Assembly: GCF_000027005.1 (NCBI RefSeq)
Contig: NC_012963.1
Location: 2,666,001 to 2,730,000 of the forward strand
Source: Komagataella phaffii GS115
Taxonomy: Eukaryota > Ascomycota > Pichiomycetes > Pichiales > Pichiaceae
DNA: 64,000 bases
Direction: 5' to 3'
Positions within the stretch are counted from its first letter, which is position 1. Each line of letters begins with the position of its first letter. Both the position numbers and the translations under genes were made by a program. Below, one piece after another: positions 28,630 through 37,742 of this stretch. Below the pieces are notes generated by a model. It was not told the origin of the DNA, ran no database searches, and saw nothing but the letters and a program-made list of their open reading frames with translations.

Positions 28630-29060
28630 TTTCTCAGTTTTTCAAGTGGGAGGAATGGGTTAGTCAAAGATGAAATGATAGTGGTTCCTTTTTTTTTCCA
28701 CGACGGAGATAGTGAATATTTGGGTGCGGCGGATAGGAGGAAAGCCGGGGAGGACGCGCGCGCGCCCAAGATTTTTTTCTGAGTCAGAGGGAGAGTTTTG
28801 AAACGCGCAAAACGCTTAACTCGGCGGGATCAGCGAAATAGCCAAGGGCCGCGCGGTGCGAGATAAATATTGGGCTGGGGAGGCTAATACACCATCTAAG
28901 GGGGGAAAAATTCCACCTTGTAATTATCATGCTTTCTCTATTATCACTATAAATTGTATTCCTATACCTAACCATAACCGTAAAAACCTATCCTATCAAA
29001 TCCCTGAACCGAAATGCAGCTACCATATTAAAAAGTAGATTAAATGCAAACTAAAACCCA
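28630..29060. promoter_or_regulatory. YHM2 upstream region with Gcn4-type site
   Basis: This 431-bp spacer holds a perfect TGAGTCA (28780-28786), the consensus for Gcn4/AP-1-type activators. It also holds a G+C-rich stretch with alternating CG at about 28755-28765. The far half is AT-rich and is the 3' region of the Ecl1-like gene. No RNA gene is recognised. Confidence 0.45.
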
Positions 29061-29546
29061 TTATTGAGCCCTCTGTAGCCATATCAGATAGTTCTGGTGA
29101 GCCGTAGAAAGGTCTGGGGTAAGAGATTGTGGCACATTCGTCTGCTGTTGTGTATGTTGCTGCTGGTTTTGTTTGGCGGTATCGTTGGGGCTGTTGGAGC
29201 TGTTCAGATCAAGTAGCAATGGCTCTTGTAAAGTGTAATCCTTGGTGTTCCGAGAGAACTGCGTCAACTCGTATAAGAAACCTCCCTTATCATCAACGGG
29301 GGTGAAAATCTCGTCTTCGAAAGATTGTAAAGGGGAATTGGGGCAGGAGTCGCTCAGTTCCGGCGTAGAGAACAAAGAGCTCTTTCTGAATTTGTCATGG
29401 CCCCCTGATTGGAGGTCCCACATGTCGCATAGATCGCAGGTGTGCTGGGTGGAGGAGTCCTGCTCTCGGCACTCCTTGGAGCAGTAGATGCACCCAGGCT
29501 GGCAAGGGTTGCCGTCTATCACACAAAAGTCATCTAGAGTAAACAT
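29061..29546 (-). CDS. Ecl1-type zinc-binding life-span/stress regulator
   Basis: The protein has 161 residues. Its N-terminus carries a short cysteine cluster, Cys8, Cys15, Cys19, Cys22 and Cys26 (FCVIDGNPC, IYCSKECREQD), which I recognise as the small zinc-binding Ecl1 domain. The rest is Ser-, Asn- and Gln-rich and disordered, with a Gln/Asn/Thr tract near residues 126-140. Ecl1-family proteins in fission and budding yeast extend chronological life span and respond to nutrient and metal starvation; their molecular action is unclear. A TATA-like sequence lies about 70 bp upstream (29614-29621), and the upstream region is unusually long, suggesting strong regulation. Confidence 0.7.
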   Translation of the reverse strand: MFTLDDFCVIDGNPCQPGCIYCSKECREQDSSTQHTCDLCDMWDLQSGGHDKFRKSSLFSTPELSDSCPNSPLQSFEDEIFTPVDDKGGFLYELTQFSRNTKDYTLQEPLLLDLNSSNSPNDTAKQNQQQHTQQQTNVPQSLTPDLSTAHQNYLIWLQRAQ

Positions 29547-30875
29547 TATCCAGTGAGTTCCAAAAGAATTTACCTTTTTTTTTCTTAAGGCTTGACACCG
29601 ACGGGCTGTTGTCTATTTATATGACCAGGCCACATAACTTATGAATCATACTACAATACGCGATTATGGCACATACAATAGTCATTTTTTCGGAACTGTG
29701 GTGGTTGTTTAGTCACGTGGATGGCTACGACATGAGCATTTTTCGGGTGGAGCAGGTAGGTTACGAGAACAGCAGGGTTTGGGAGAAAAAAAGGTTGAGT
29801 ATGAGGGGTGTCGTCCAGACCATTCTTCCAGTAGTTGCTACGTGTGGTCTACCAGACCTAGCTTACTGTGCTCAGGAAGTCTCTGGGTGAGCTCAATTGT
29901 ACAAAACTCGGGCGCCTCACTCGGATAAGCCCCCGCCTCGCCTCACTGGTTTGCTTCTTTGTTTTTGTCTTCATCACCTATGTGGAATAGCAGATTTCAC
30001 GTGACTTATCAGGTTGACGAGATGAGTATTCCGGTGGTGGAGCGTTCTGTGGTATCAGAGTTTGCAAAATTTTCAAACTTACGCGAATGATACGTCATCT
30101 GACTGATACCGTGGATCGTATTAGGTAATTTAGCTCCATTAAGGTCAACTGTGGGTTGCTGAGACAGACATTTCTGCCGTGGTAACGTTGACTGTGTTTA
30201 TTATTAGTCTATCTAGCGTAATATGTGTGTTTTGATTTGGTTTCGTTTCACAATCTATTGTCATCATCCTCGTCATTACTGGCAACCACCATTTCTTGAC
30301 AGGCCTGTCAGGTCGAGAAGCATTTTCTTTTCCTAAAGTTCTAGATTTCACTACAGCTGATGGGCTGACTCTCGCCGATCTTCCAGACCTCTCGTGCTTT
30401 CGTGGTCCCTCGTGGAGCCCTTCCATGGTACACGTTTACCACAAAAGTCCCTTCTAGTAGGCGAGAACCCCAGTAGAACCGTCTTCACCTCTCTTTCTTG
30501 CTATTGTACCCCGGTTTTACCGTCGCTCGAGTGGCAGTGCGGAGTGAGCTATCACCCCATTACTATCCTTATGAACCAGGGGCGTGGGCATTTCCAATGA
30601 TTTTGGATTTGAGGTGGAGCGCAGACCATTTCCAAGTTTTGATGTAGTTTTTGAATTTCCAGTGATCTGAGTTTATAGGGTATAGGGTAATAGTTGTAGT
30701 GATCAATTCGAGTCAATCTTTTTGAACTGCAATGTTGTATCTCTTTTTTTTACACCCACTATATACCAAGAAACACAGTCACCATAAAAACACTTCCGAT
30801 TACGATAAACTAATATCAATACTCAATATGGATAATTTCGATGAGTTGGACTGTGCAACTTTTGATTCCAATCTA
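29547..30875. promoter_or_regulatory. 1.3-kb gene-free region upstream of the Ecl1-like gene, with two CACGTG boxes
   Basis: No supported ORF is present. A TATATAAATAG-like element (29614-29621 on the minus strand) is placed for the Ecl1-like gene. CACGTG occurs at 29714-29719 and again within TTCACGTGAC at 29998-30003. This is the core site for bHLH factors such as Cbf1, Pho4 and Tye7. The right end contains the upstream sequence of the first tRNA gene. Confidence 0.5.
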
Positions 30876-30957
30876 GGCAACGTGGCCGAGTGGTTAAGGC
30901 GAAAGATTAGAAATCTTTTGGGCTCTGCCCGCGCAGGTTCGAGTCCTGCCGTTGTCG
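30876..30957 (+). tRNA. tRNA-Ser(AGA), copy 1
   Basis: This 82-nt tRNA has a long variable arm, as serine tRNAs do. The acceptor stem GGCAACG pairs with CGTTGTC and is followed by discriminator G. Box A is TGGCCGAGTGG and box B is GGTTCGAGTCC. The anticodon loop is GATT-AGA-AATC with anticodon AGA (30909-30911), read as IGA for UCU and UCC. There is no intron. A run of nine T at 30961-30969 ends transcription by RNA polymerase III. Confidence 0.98.
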
Positions 30958-30960
30958 GTA

Positions 30961-30969
30961 TTTTTTTTT
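30961..30969 (+). terminator. RNA polymerase III T-run terminator for tRNA-Ser copy 1
   Basis: Nine consecutive T begin four bases after the mature 3' end of the tRNA. Confidence 0.9.
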
Positions 30970-31122
30970 GTTTTAATGTCTTTACTCTCACCTTCTTCAT
31001 GTACAATCAGCACACCAGCACAGCAAACCCAACAGATATCAATCATTTCTACTATTTAATACTCTGCAAGAAAAACTTTTCAACGTGTCGTCACCCGTAG
31101 AGCTCAAAATTTACCCCAATAA

Positions 31123-31204
31123 GGCAACGTGGCCGAGTGGTTAAGGCGAAAGATTAGAAATCTTTTGGGCTCTGCCCGCGCAGGTTCGAGTCCTGCCGTT
31201 GTCG
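31123..31204 (+). tRNA. tRNA-Ser(AGA), copy 2
   Basis: This copy is identical to the first over all 82 bases, 165 bp downstream and in the same orientation. The flanks differ beyond a few bases, so the copies are independent transcription units. A run of seven T at 31208-31214 is the terminator. Confidence 0.98.
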
Positions 31205-31207
31205 ATA

Positions 31208-31214
31208 TTTTTTT
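31208..31214 (+). terminator. RNA polymerase III T-run terminator for tRNA-Ser copy 2
   Basis: Seven consecutive T begin four bases after the tRNA end. Confidence 0.88.
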
Positions 31215-31286
31215 GCATCCACTTTCTGGAATAACTACTCCCCTATATTACATTCTAACTGTCCTACAGTACCTATATCGTTCTAC

Positions 31287-31607
31287 TCAGCTCAGCATAT
31301 AAACTAAGCATATGCTCAGAACAGCTATCAGTGAAAGAGATTCCACGTTATAAATCTCAAACCTTTCAGTTGGGTTAAACTGAGCAGGACCCAGTATGGA
31401 ACCATCACGATTTCCAGTATTTCTCTCTCTTAACTTGTTCCAATAGAATGCTATCCATGAATATATCCTGGAATTCTGCACATCTGCCTCTCCACCCTGT
31501 TTTCTAAGCAGATATATAATAACCCATGAACCAATGACCAAGGGAAGCAACCTAGAAACAATGGTTGAAATTACACCTTGGTCGCTATTCTTGATACCTC
31601 GAGTCAT
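31287..31607 (-). CDS. Small protein with two predicted membrane helices, unknown function
   Basis: The protein has 106 residues from an ATG. A hydrophobic helix lies at about residues 13-33 (IVSRLLPLVIGSWVIIYLL) and another at the C-terminus, about 86-104 (LSLIAVLSICLVYML). A basic, aromatic segment (YSWIAFYWNKLRERN) and a polar stretch ending in PTERFEIYN lie between them. This hairpin layout suits an ER or mitochondrial membrane protein. I recognise no family. The gene is divergent from DUS1 with 219 bp between the starts. Codon choice and amino-acid pattern look coding, but no orthologue is claimed. Confidence 0.6.
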   Translation of the reverse strand: MTRGIKNSDQGVISTIVSRLLPLVIGSWVIIYLLRKQGGEADVQNSRIYSWIAFYWNKLRERNTGNRDGSILGPAQFNPTERFEIYNVESLSLIAVLSICLVYMLS

Positions 31608-31826
31608 ATGCCAACTAGGGTCCGCTGTGCTAAGGCTTTAGCAAGTGTCAAGTGCAGTTTAACTAGCAAAGTTGAGATGTTGATATTCTGAAATAAAACT
31701 CCCTGCAGGTTGCATTTTGGATCGAGGAAAAATCAGAAAAAAAAATTATTCTGGGTACTATCGTCCTGCTAATCTCCACTTGAGTTACCATTTTCCAAAG
31801 TGAATACCGTCAAAAGTCTGTTCAAG

Positions 31827-33050
31827 ATGACAGTTCTCTCAAAGCTGAGTGGAAGGGCGCTTTACGAAGCTATTGGGAAGCCCAAGACGATTGTTGCTCC
31901 CATGGTTGACCAGTCTGAACTTGCCTGGAGAATTTTAAGTAGAAGATATGGAGCTGATCTCTGTTATACTCCAATGTTCCATGCAAAGCTCTTCGCCACC
32001 CAGGAAAAATACAGAAAAGACATGATGTCAGAGCTAGACGGAGATGAAAAGGTTGACCGCCCATTAATTGTTCAGTTCTGTGCCAATGATCCAGAGTATC
32101 TGCTGCAGGCAGCTAGGCTTGTCGCCGATAAATGTGATGCTGTAGACCTCAATCTGGGCTGTCCACAGGGAATCGCCAAGAAGGGAAACTACGGCTCGTT
32201 TCTAATGGACGACTGGAAACTAGTCCATAGACTCATAAAACATCTTCACGAGAATTTGTCAATTCCAGTTACTGCCAAGATTCGTGTTTATGATGATAAG
32301 GAAAAATCTCTGGAATACGCCAAAATGGTATTAGATGCAGGAGCTCAGTTTTTAACGATACATGGTAGAACAAGAGAAATGAAAGGCCAACAGACCGGCT
32401 TGGCAAACTGGGAAACGCTAAAGTACATCCGAGATAACTTGCCAGACGACACTGTCTTCTTCGCCAATGGTAATATCTTATACAGTGACGATCTGGGTAG
32501 ATGTTTGGAGAAAGTGAATGCTGATGCAGTAATGTCAGCGGAAGGCAATCTGTTCAACCCTGGAGTGTTTTGGACTGCCACTGAAGATAAAGAGAAACAG
32601 TTCCCTAGGTTGGACAGGATTGTCCGTGAATATTTTGAGGTCCTGAAAACCACTCCAGGATATGCATCAAGGAAGGCCCTTAAATCGCATCTTTTCAGAT
32701 TGTTAAGAACCTTTCTTCCCATCCACACAGATGTCAGAGCAGAAATTGCTGCTATTCATAAAGGGACTACACTCGATGAAATAGAGGAGAAAGTAGTCCG
32801 AAAAATTGAATCAATAGTAGAGTCAATCTTCGGACAGGAAGACATCGAGGAGCTCGATTCGATAAAGGATGGACCTATAGAGTTTTGGGGAGGATCTTAC
32901 AAGGAAGTGCCGTATTGGCGATGCCAACCTTATTTCCGCCCAGTTGACGGCATATCCGGAAAGGAAGTGGTAAAGAAATTGAGCGAAAAAAAGCGACCTC
33001 AAGCGGAAACTCCAAGTGAAGAAGTCCTAAAAAAGAGAAAGCAAGAGTAG
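31827..33050 (+). CDS. DUS1: tRNA-dihydrouridine(16/17) synthase
   Basis: The protein has 407 residues from the first ATG. The FMN-binding TIM barrel begins with IVAPMVDQSELAWRILSRRYG. The catalytic cysteine Cys112 lies in LNLGCPQGIAKKG, followed by ITAKIR-like (VTAKIRVYDD), the FMN phosphate-binding TIHGRTREMKG and FFANGNILYSDD. The C-terminal tail is Lys/Glu-rich and basic. Dus1 reduces uridines 16 and 17 in the D-loop of cytoplasmic tRNAs using NADPH. In-frame sequence upstream of 31827 has no ATG. In S. cerevisiae DUS1 (YML080W) and CPR3 (YML078W) are also close. Confidence 0.95.
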   Translation: MTVLSKLSGRALYEAIGKPKTIVAPMVDQSELAWRILSRRYGADLCYTPMFHAKLFATQEKYRKDMMSELDGDEKVDRPLIVQFCANDPEYLLQAARLVADKCDAVDLNLGCPQGIAKKGNYGSFLMDDWKLVHRLIKHLHENLSIPVTAKIRVYDDKEKSLEYAKMVLDAGAQFLTIHGRTREMKGQQTGLANWETLKYIRDNLPDDTVFFANGNILYSDDLGRCLEKVNADAVMSAEGNLFNPGVFWTATEDKEKQFPRLDRIVREYFEVLKTTPGYASRKALKSHLFRLLRTFLPIHTDVRAEIAAIHKGTTLDEIEEKVVRKIESIVESIFGQEDIEELDSIKDGPIEFWGGSYKEVPYWRCQPYFRPVDGISGKEVVKKLSEKKRPQAETPSEEVLKKRKQE

Positions 33051-33302
33051 TCTCAATCTGGTTCAACATTGCCAGCCGTCATTGTATCTATAGACAGTTC
33101 AGTCATCCCATGTATTTTTATATTAGCACATCCCATCATCCTCTTTGAGATATCGTTTACGGGAGCGCGGTGTTGCGCGCCATCTTATCGTTTATCTCTT
33201 ATAAAAACCCCATCCTTCTGGGCTCTTCCGCTTCTGTTATTTACCTAAACTATTACGCATTATTGTTCTTATGCTTCAACGTCTGATACTTTCCACCATA
33301 AT

Positions 33303-35585
33303 ATGTCAAGTGACAGTAACTCAGAATCAGATTGTTTAACCTTGGATAATCCAAATCCTTCATATGGTTCCGTACTTCGTCGCCTTAGTAATGCTAGTAC
33401 GAAGAGTGTTTGGTCTAAAATAGAACGGGGAAGGAGGCTGCAACAGAGGATGCGATTCTGGCACTATTGTCTCTTTGGAGCATTTGTAATAATTGTTTTC
33501 AACCTGATTTTTTTGCCCCGGACCTCGCTAAGTAGGGACCTGAGACGATTGCATGGTGATGGACTAACCGACTCAGATCTGAAGAGGATATACCTAAACG
33601 AACTAGCAAGTCCAGACTCTTTGGAATGGTTATACGAGGAGGATCTAACGCGCAACATGAGGGAGAAATTTGAAGAGTATGGGCTGAAAACATCACTAAG
33701 TGAATACTATGTTACTTTAAATGAGCCAAAAAAAGTATCCGTTAGTTTGATTCTCGATCAAAATGTCGTATACACACCCGAGCTTGAAGGTGATGAGGGT
33801 AGGGTTGCATTCCATGCCTTTTCTGCCAATGGAACGGCTACCGGTCCCTTGGTATTTGCAAACCATGGTACTTTTGAAGACTTTGAAACTTTGAGAGGCG
33901 AGCTAGAGGAAGCCCTAAAAGGATCGGTAGTCTTGATTAAATACTCTGACCTTATCCTTCCCTCGTTGCAAGTGGAAATTGCTGAAAAGTTTGGTGTTGC
34001 TGGGGTGTTACTTTTTAACGACCCTGCTGATGATCACATTGACGGAAAACCATTTCCCAGTGGCCCCGCTAGGAATCCACAATCTACACAAAGAGATACT
34101 GTAAATAATATTGCTAATTCACCAGGCGACCCAGCAACTCCAGGATGGGCTAGTAAGAAACATTCTAGAAAATTAGGCAATCAACAAATACCTTCAGTTC
34201 CTTCCATCCCCATAAGTTTTGAAGCAGCAAAGCCCATGCTGGATACTTTGAATGGTAAGAAAATCACAAAGTTTCCATATCCGTTGAACTCCACTAAGCA
34301 CACCGTAGTGCTAGAAAACATTCAAGAATACAAACCTAAGATCATCACGAATGTTGTTGGTACAATTCCAGGTATCCTTGGAACAGAAGAGATTATAGTT
34401 GGATCTCATAGAGACTCGTGGACTAAATTTGGAGAGGGCGATCCTATCAGTGGCACAAAGACCATGCTTTCGATGATCCAGGGATTCAGTAAGTTGCTGG
34501 ATCTTGGATATAAGCCACTGCGGAATATAAAGTTTGTATCCTGGGATGCGTCCAAGTATGGCCTAATTGGATCTACTGAATACGCAGAAGATCATCAGAG
34601 GTACATCAGGAAAAACACATTATGTTATTTCAACCTAGATACTGCCATAAGTGGGTCAACCTTTTATGTTGGTAGCCACCCAATGTTAAAGAATTTAGTG
34701 ATCGACGCTTCGAGAACAGTTTTATCCCCCAGTTCAATTAAAGAAGAAGACTATTTGTATGACTATTGGTTAAAACAGGATAACCTTACCGTGGAAACGT
34801 TGGGCTCGGGTGGTGATTTTAGTGTTTTTCAGAACCATTTGGGAGTTCCTTCAGTCCAAATTGGATTCGTCAATGGGCCCGGGGATGCGGTCTTCCATAA
34901 ACATTCATCCTTTGACAATAAAGTGTGGATGGAAAAATACGGTGATCCTGAAGGAAAAAAGCTTGATACCATTTCAAAATTCATTGGAATGCTAACGTTG
35001 ATGTTAAGTGAAAGCGAGGTGGCACACTTTAATGTTGACACTTACAGTACCCTCACTACAGACCTTTACAATAACTTAATCAACTGCAAAACAATTAATA
35101 AGTGGAAAAATTACTACATTTTAGAGCAAGAGCACCCTGTTTGCAAAAAGGTATGGAAACAACTGAATTCGGGGCAGGTTTCAGGAATCAAGTTTGTTCA
35201 TTTATTGGATTTGGTCAAGTCCAATTTCTTGAAATGGAATTCTGCATCTCTCATCTTTCACAAATATATGAAAGATCTTCAGGAAGAAATCGTTGAGGAC
35301 TATCCATGGTTCAAGTATTACAAAAAAATCAAAATTGCCGTTCAAATAAAACTGGCAAATTTAAAATTGGTTAGTTTAGATAACCACATGTTAATAGACG
35401 AGGGGCTACCAAAAAGGCCTTGGATGAAGCATACCATCCTAGGTTCAGATAGACTCACTGGCCAAGCCATTCTTTTTCCTGGCCTCAGTGAAGCAATAGA
35501 TGAGGTCAATTATGAAGAGACCGTCAAATGGCTCATGATCTTATCCGATAAGCTGGAGTCCATCACTAGTGCTCTCTCTCGCTAA
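33303..35585 (+). CDS. Transferrin receptor-like membrane protein (Tre1/Tre2 type), peptidase-inactive
   Basis: The protein has 760 residues and type II topology: a Ser-rich cytosolic tail of about 52 residues, one membrane helix at about 55-72, then a lumenal PA domain (about 175-340), an M28-like domain (about 345-575) and a helical dimerisation domain. Two zinc-site regions are recognisable (GSHRDSW with His369; GDPISG with Asp380). However, where glutamate carboxypeptidase II has the Glu-Glu pair, this protein has Ser417-Lys418 (SWDASKYG), so peptidase activity is unlikely. A TATAAAAA lies at 33200-33207. Yeast Tre1 and Tre2 help Bsd2 and Rsp5 send metal transporters and other cargo to the vacuole. 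VPS70 is a related alternative; the exact orthologue is uncertain. Confidence 0.75.
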   Translation: MSSDSNSESDCLTLDNPNPSYGSVLRRLSNASTKSVWSKIERGRRLQQRMRFWHYCLFGAFVIIVFNLIFLPRTSLSRDLRRLHGDGLTDSDLKRIYLNELASPDSLEWLYEEDLTRNMREKFEEYGLKTSLSEYYVTLNEPKKVSVSLILDQNVVYTPELEGDEGRVAFHAFSANGTATGPLVFANHGTFEDFETLRGELEEALKGSVVLIKYSDLILPSLQVEIAEKFGVAGVLLFNDPADDHIDGKPFPSGPARNPQSTQRDTVNNIANSPGDPATPGWASKKHSRKLGNQQIPSVPSIPISFEAAKPMLDTLNGKKITKFPYPLNSTKHTVVLENIQEYKPKIITNVVGTIPGILGTEEIIVGSHRDSWTKFGEGDPISGTKTMLSMIQGFSKLLDLGYKPLRNIKFVSWDASKYGLIGSTEYAEDHQRYIRKNTLCYFNLDTAISGSTFYVGSHPMLKNLVIDASRTVLSPSSIKEEDYLYDYWLKQDNLTVETLGSGGDFSVFQNHLGVPSVQIGFVNGPGDAVFHKHSSFDNKVWMEKYGDPEGKKLDTISKFIGMLTLMLSESEVAHFNVDTYSTLTTDLYNNLINCKTINKWKNYYILEQEHPVCKKVWKQLNSGQVSGIKFVHLLDLVKSNFLKWNSASLIFHKYMKDLQEEIVEDYPWFKYYKKIKIAVQIKLANLKLVSLDNHMLIDEGLPKRPWMKHTILGSDRLTGQAILFPGLSEAIDEVNYEETVKWLMILSDKLESITSALSR

Positions 35586-35678
35586 TCACTAATGGTGTAA
35601 GGGTGAGATCCTGGACCCAATTAATAGGCATCGCAAATCATAAAAAGTTACCCATCAATATTTCACACCACTGCCCAA

Positions 35679-36230
35679 ATGTTCAGATCTATCCGTGCTA
35701 ACACTCGTCAGTTTTCCTCCATCTCCAGTGCTTTTGGTAAAAAGGTTTACTTCGACACTGCAATTGAAGGAGCCCAGCAGCCACGTATTGTATTCAACTT
35801 GTTTGATGAGGTTGTCCCGAAGACCGCTGAAAACTTCCGTGCTCTTTGTACCGGTGAGAAGGGATTTGGATACAAGAACTCTATTTTTCATAGAGTGATT
35901 CCGAGCTTCATGCTTCAAGGTGGTGATATCACCCATTTCAACGGAATGGGTGGAAAGTCTATCTACGGCGAGCGTTTTGCTGACGAAAACTTCGACAAGA
36001 AGCATGACAAACCATTCTTGCTGTCTATGGCAAATGCTGGACCAAACACTAACGGTTCTCAGTTTTTCATCACCACAGTTCCATGCCCATGGTTAGATGG
36101 AGCCCATGTCGTTTTCGGAGAGGTTATTGAAGGTTCCGAGGCTGTAAAGGCTATTGAAGCTGTTGGCTCTAACAGTGGTAGACCAAGCAAGGAGGTCACT
36201 ATTGTCGAGTCTGGCGAGCTAACCGAGTAA
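35679..36230 (+). CDS. CPR3: Mitochondrial cyclophilin (peptidyl-prolyl isomerase)
   Basis: The protein has 183 residues. The first 20 form a basic, Ser-rich mitochondrial presequence ([20 protein letters not shown]). A complete cyclophilin domain follows, with [20 protein letters not shown] containing the catalytic Arg and Gln, [17 protein letters not shown] and the cyclosporin-contacting tryptophan in [12 protein letters not shown]. It catalyses cis-trans isomerisation of prolyl bonds and assists folding of imported proteins in the matrix. S. cerevisiae Cpr3 has 182 residues. The 3' region of the TRE-like gene ends 93 bp upstream. Confidence 0.95.
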   Translation: MFRSIRANTRQFSSISSAFGKKVYFDTAIEGAQQPRIVFNLFDEVVPKTAENFRALCTGEKGFGYKNSIFHRVIPSFMLQGGDITHFNGMGGKSIYGERFADENFDKKHDKPFLLSMANAGPNTNGSQFFITTVPCPWLDGAHVVFGEVIEGSEAVKAIEAVGSNSGRPSKEVTIVESGELTE

Positions 36231-36415
36231 TCTGTATAAAGTACTGTATACTGAATATTGATAGTTAACTGCCTAGATCTCCAAACCTTTGCCTCCATGC
36301 TTCTTTGCCGATTACATAAGCCAATTTCTTTTCTCATATTGTCGCGAGGTCCGATAAATGACGACTCTCAACATCAAAGTTTAGCTCTTCAAAACACCAG
36401 CACGCAACACTAAAA

Positions 36416-37705
36416 ATGAGCATGGATGGAATAGGCAAGAAGCTGGGTAATTTGTCCCTGTATGAAGTCAAGGCATACGTCAGGAAAGCTCAGAATGCTG
36501 TCTTGAATCTCAGTGAGATGGAGGCCAAAGTCCGTGAGGCCACTAATAACGAGCCATGGGGCACCAGTGCCAGTTTGATGAATGAAATAGCCCAAGGTAC
36601 CTACAATTATAGAGAACGCAGTGAAATCGCAAACATTATCTTCAGGAGATTTACTGAGAAGGGCGCCAACGAGTGGAGACAAATATACAAGGCTCTTCAG
36701 CTGATGGAGTATCTGATTAAGCATGGGTCGGAGCGATTCGTGGACGATGCCAGAGGTAATATTTCTTTGGTGACTATGCTTAGAAACTTCCAATACATTG
36801 ATTCTCGTGGCGTTGATAGAGGTGTTAACGTACGTAACAGAGCCAAGAATCTTGCCAAACTACTCAAAGATGAAAGTGCCATTCGTACAGAGCGAAAGAA
36901 GGCTAGGGAGTCTGCAAAGAAGTTCGGTGCCGTTACAAACGTTCCTTCTTCCAAAAAATATGACAGTGGGTCTAGCGGTAGACACTCTGGTTCCTCTTTT
37001 TCAACTTCTGGTGGTTTAGGAAGATCACATGGAATTAGTATCAGCGCTGATGATGATTTGGATGAAAGTGACTTTGGTCGTCGTAGCGTTGATGCAGGGC
37101 ATTCTGGTACCAGAGATCATGAAGACTTTGAAGAGTATGACATTGAAGACGGGAGCCATGGTCACATACAATCTCATACTTCAAGAACTGCACATGCACA
37201 ACCCACTACTGCATCTACAAACTACAATGCCCAACCTGATTTACTAGGGGATGACAATGATATTTTAAAGAAGAGTGATGATGAAGACGAGTTTGACGAT
37301 TTTCAAAGCTCTGCTGCTCAAACTCAACCTGCCCCCACCAGTAGCGCCCAATCCAGTAATTTGGCTGATCTGCTTGGTGGTCAATCTGGCCAACTGTTCT
37401 CTTCTACTTACACCACTACTCAAACATCTACACCTACCTACTCTACCTCGTCTGCAGTTCCGGGCTCTTTCCCATCTGCTCAAGTGAATGTGAGCAATGG
37501 AATTTCAAAGCCAAAAGCTGACGCATTTAGTTCTTTGTTGAGCAATGCAAGATCAAAGAAAATCAGTCAAAAACCGCAGCCAACAGCAACAAAATCCGCT
37601 GCTAATGACGATGATTCATTCGGGGCATTTACCTCTGAGGCTCCGAAGAAGCCATCAACTCCTCAGCAAGCAAACAATGGCGAGGTTGATTTGCTGTCGT
37701 TCTGA
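36416..37705 (+). CDS. ENT3: ENTH-domain epsin Ent3 (TGN/endosome)
   Basis: The protein has 429 residues. The N-terminal ENTH domain (about 20-155) binds phosphoinositides and includes VREATNNEPWGTSASLMNEIAQ, WRQIYKALQLMEYLIKHGSERFVDDAR and VRNRAKNLAKLLKDE. The remainder is disordered and carries acidic-phenylalanine motifs, DEFDDFQ and DDSFGAF, of the kind bound by the gamma-ear domains of GGA and AP-1. It ends in DLLSF, which resembles a clathrin-box variant. These features match Ent3 (408 residues in S. cerevisiae) rather than the plasma-membrane epsins Ent1/2, since there are no UIM or NPF repeats. It is an adaptor for clathrin-coated traffic from trans-Golgi to endosomes. Confidence 0.9.
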   Translation: MSMDGIGKKLGNLSLYEVKAYVRKAQNAVLNLSEMEAKVREATNNEPWGTSASLMNEIAQGTYNYRERSEIANIIFRRFTEKGANEWRQIYKALQLMEYLIKHGSERFVDDARGNISLVTMLRNFQYIDSRGVDRGVNVRNRAKNLAKLLKDESAIRTERKKARESAKKFGAVTNVPSSKKYDSGSSGRHSGSSFSTSGGLGRSHGISISADDDLDESDFGRRSVDAGHSGTRDHEDFEEYDIEDGSHGHIQSHTSRTAHAQPTTASTNYNAQPDLLGDDNDILKKSDDEDEFDDFQSSAAQTQPAPTSSAQSSNLADLLGGQSGQLFSSTYTTTQTSTPTYSTSSAVPGSFPSAQVNVSNGISKPKADAFSSLLSNARSKKISQKPQPTATKSAANDDDSFGAFTSEAPKKPSTPQQANNGEVDLLSF

Positions 37706-37742
37706 ATTACTGTTATTTCATAAATAAGAAGGTGTTATAGTA

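Noticed and set aside
30732..31100. 122-codon frame across the first tRNA gene
   Set aside because: It runs straight through a certain tRNA and its terminator.
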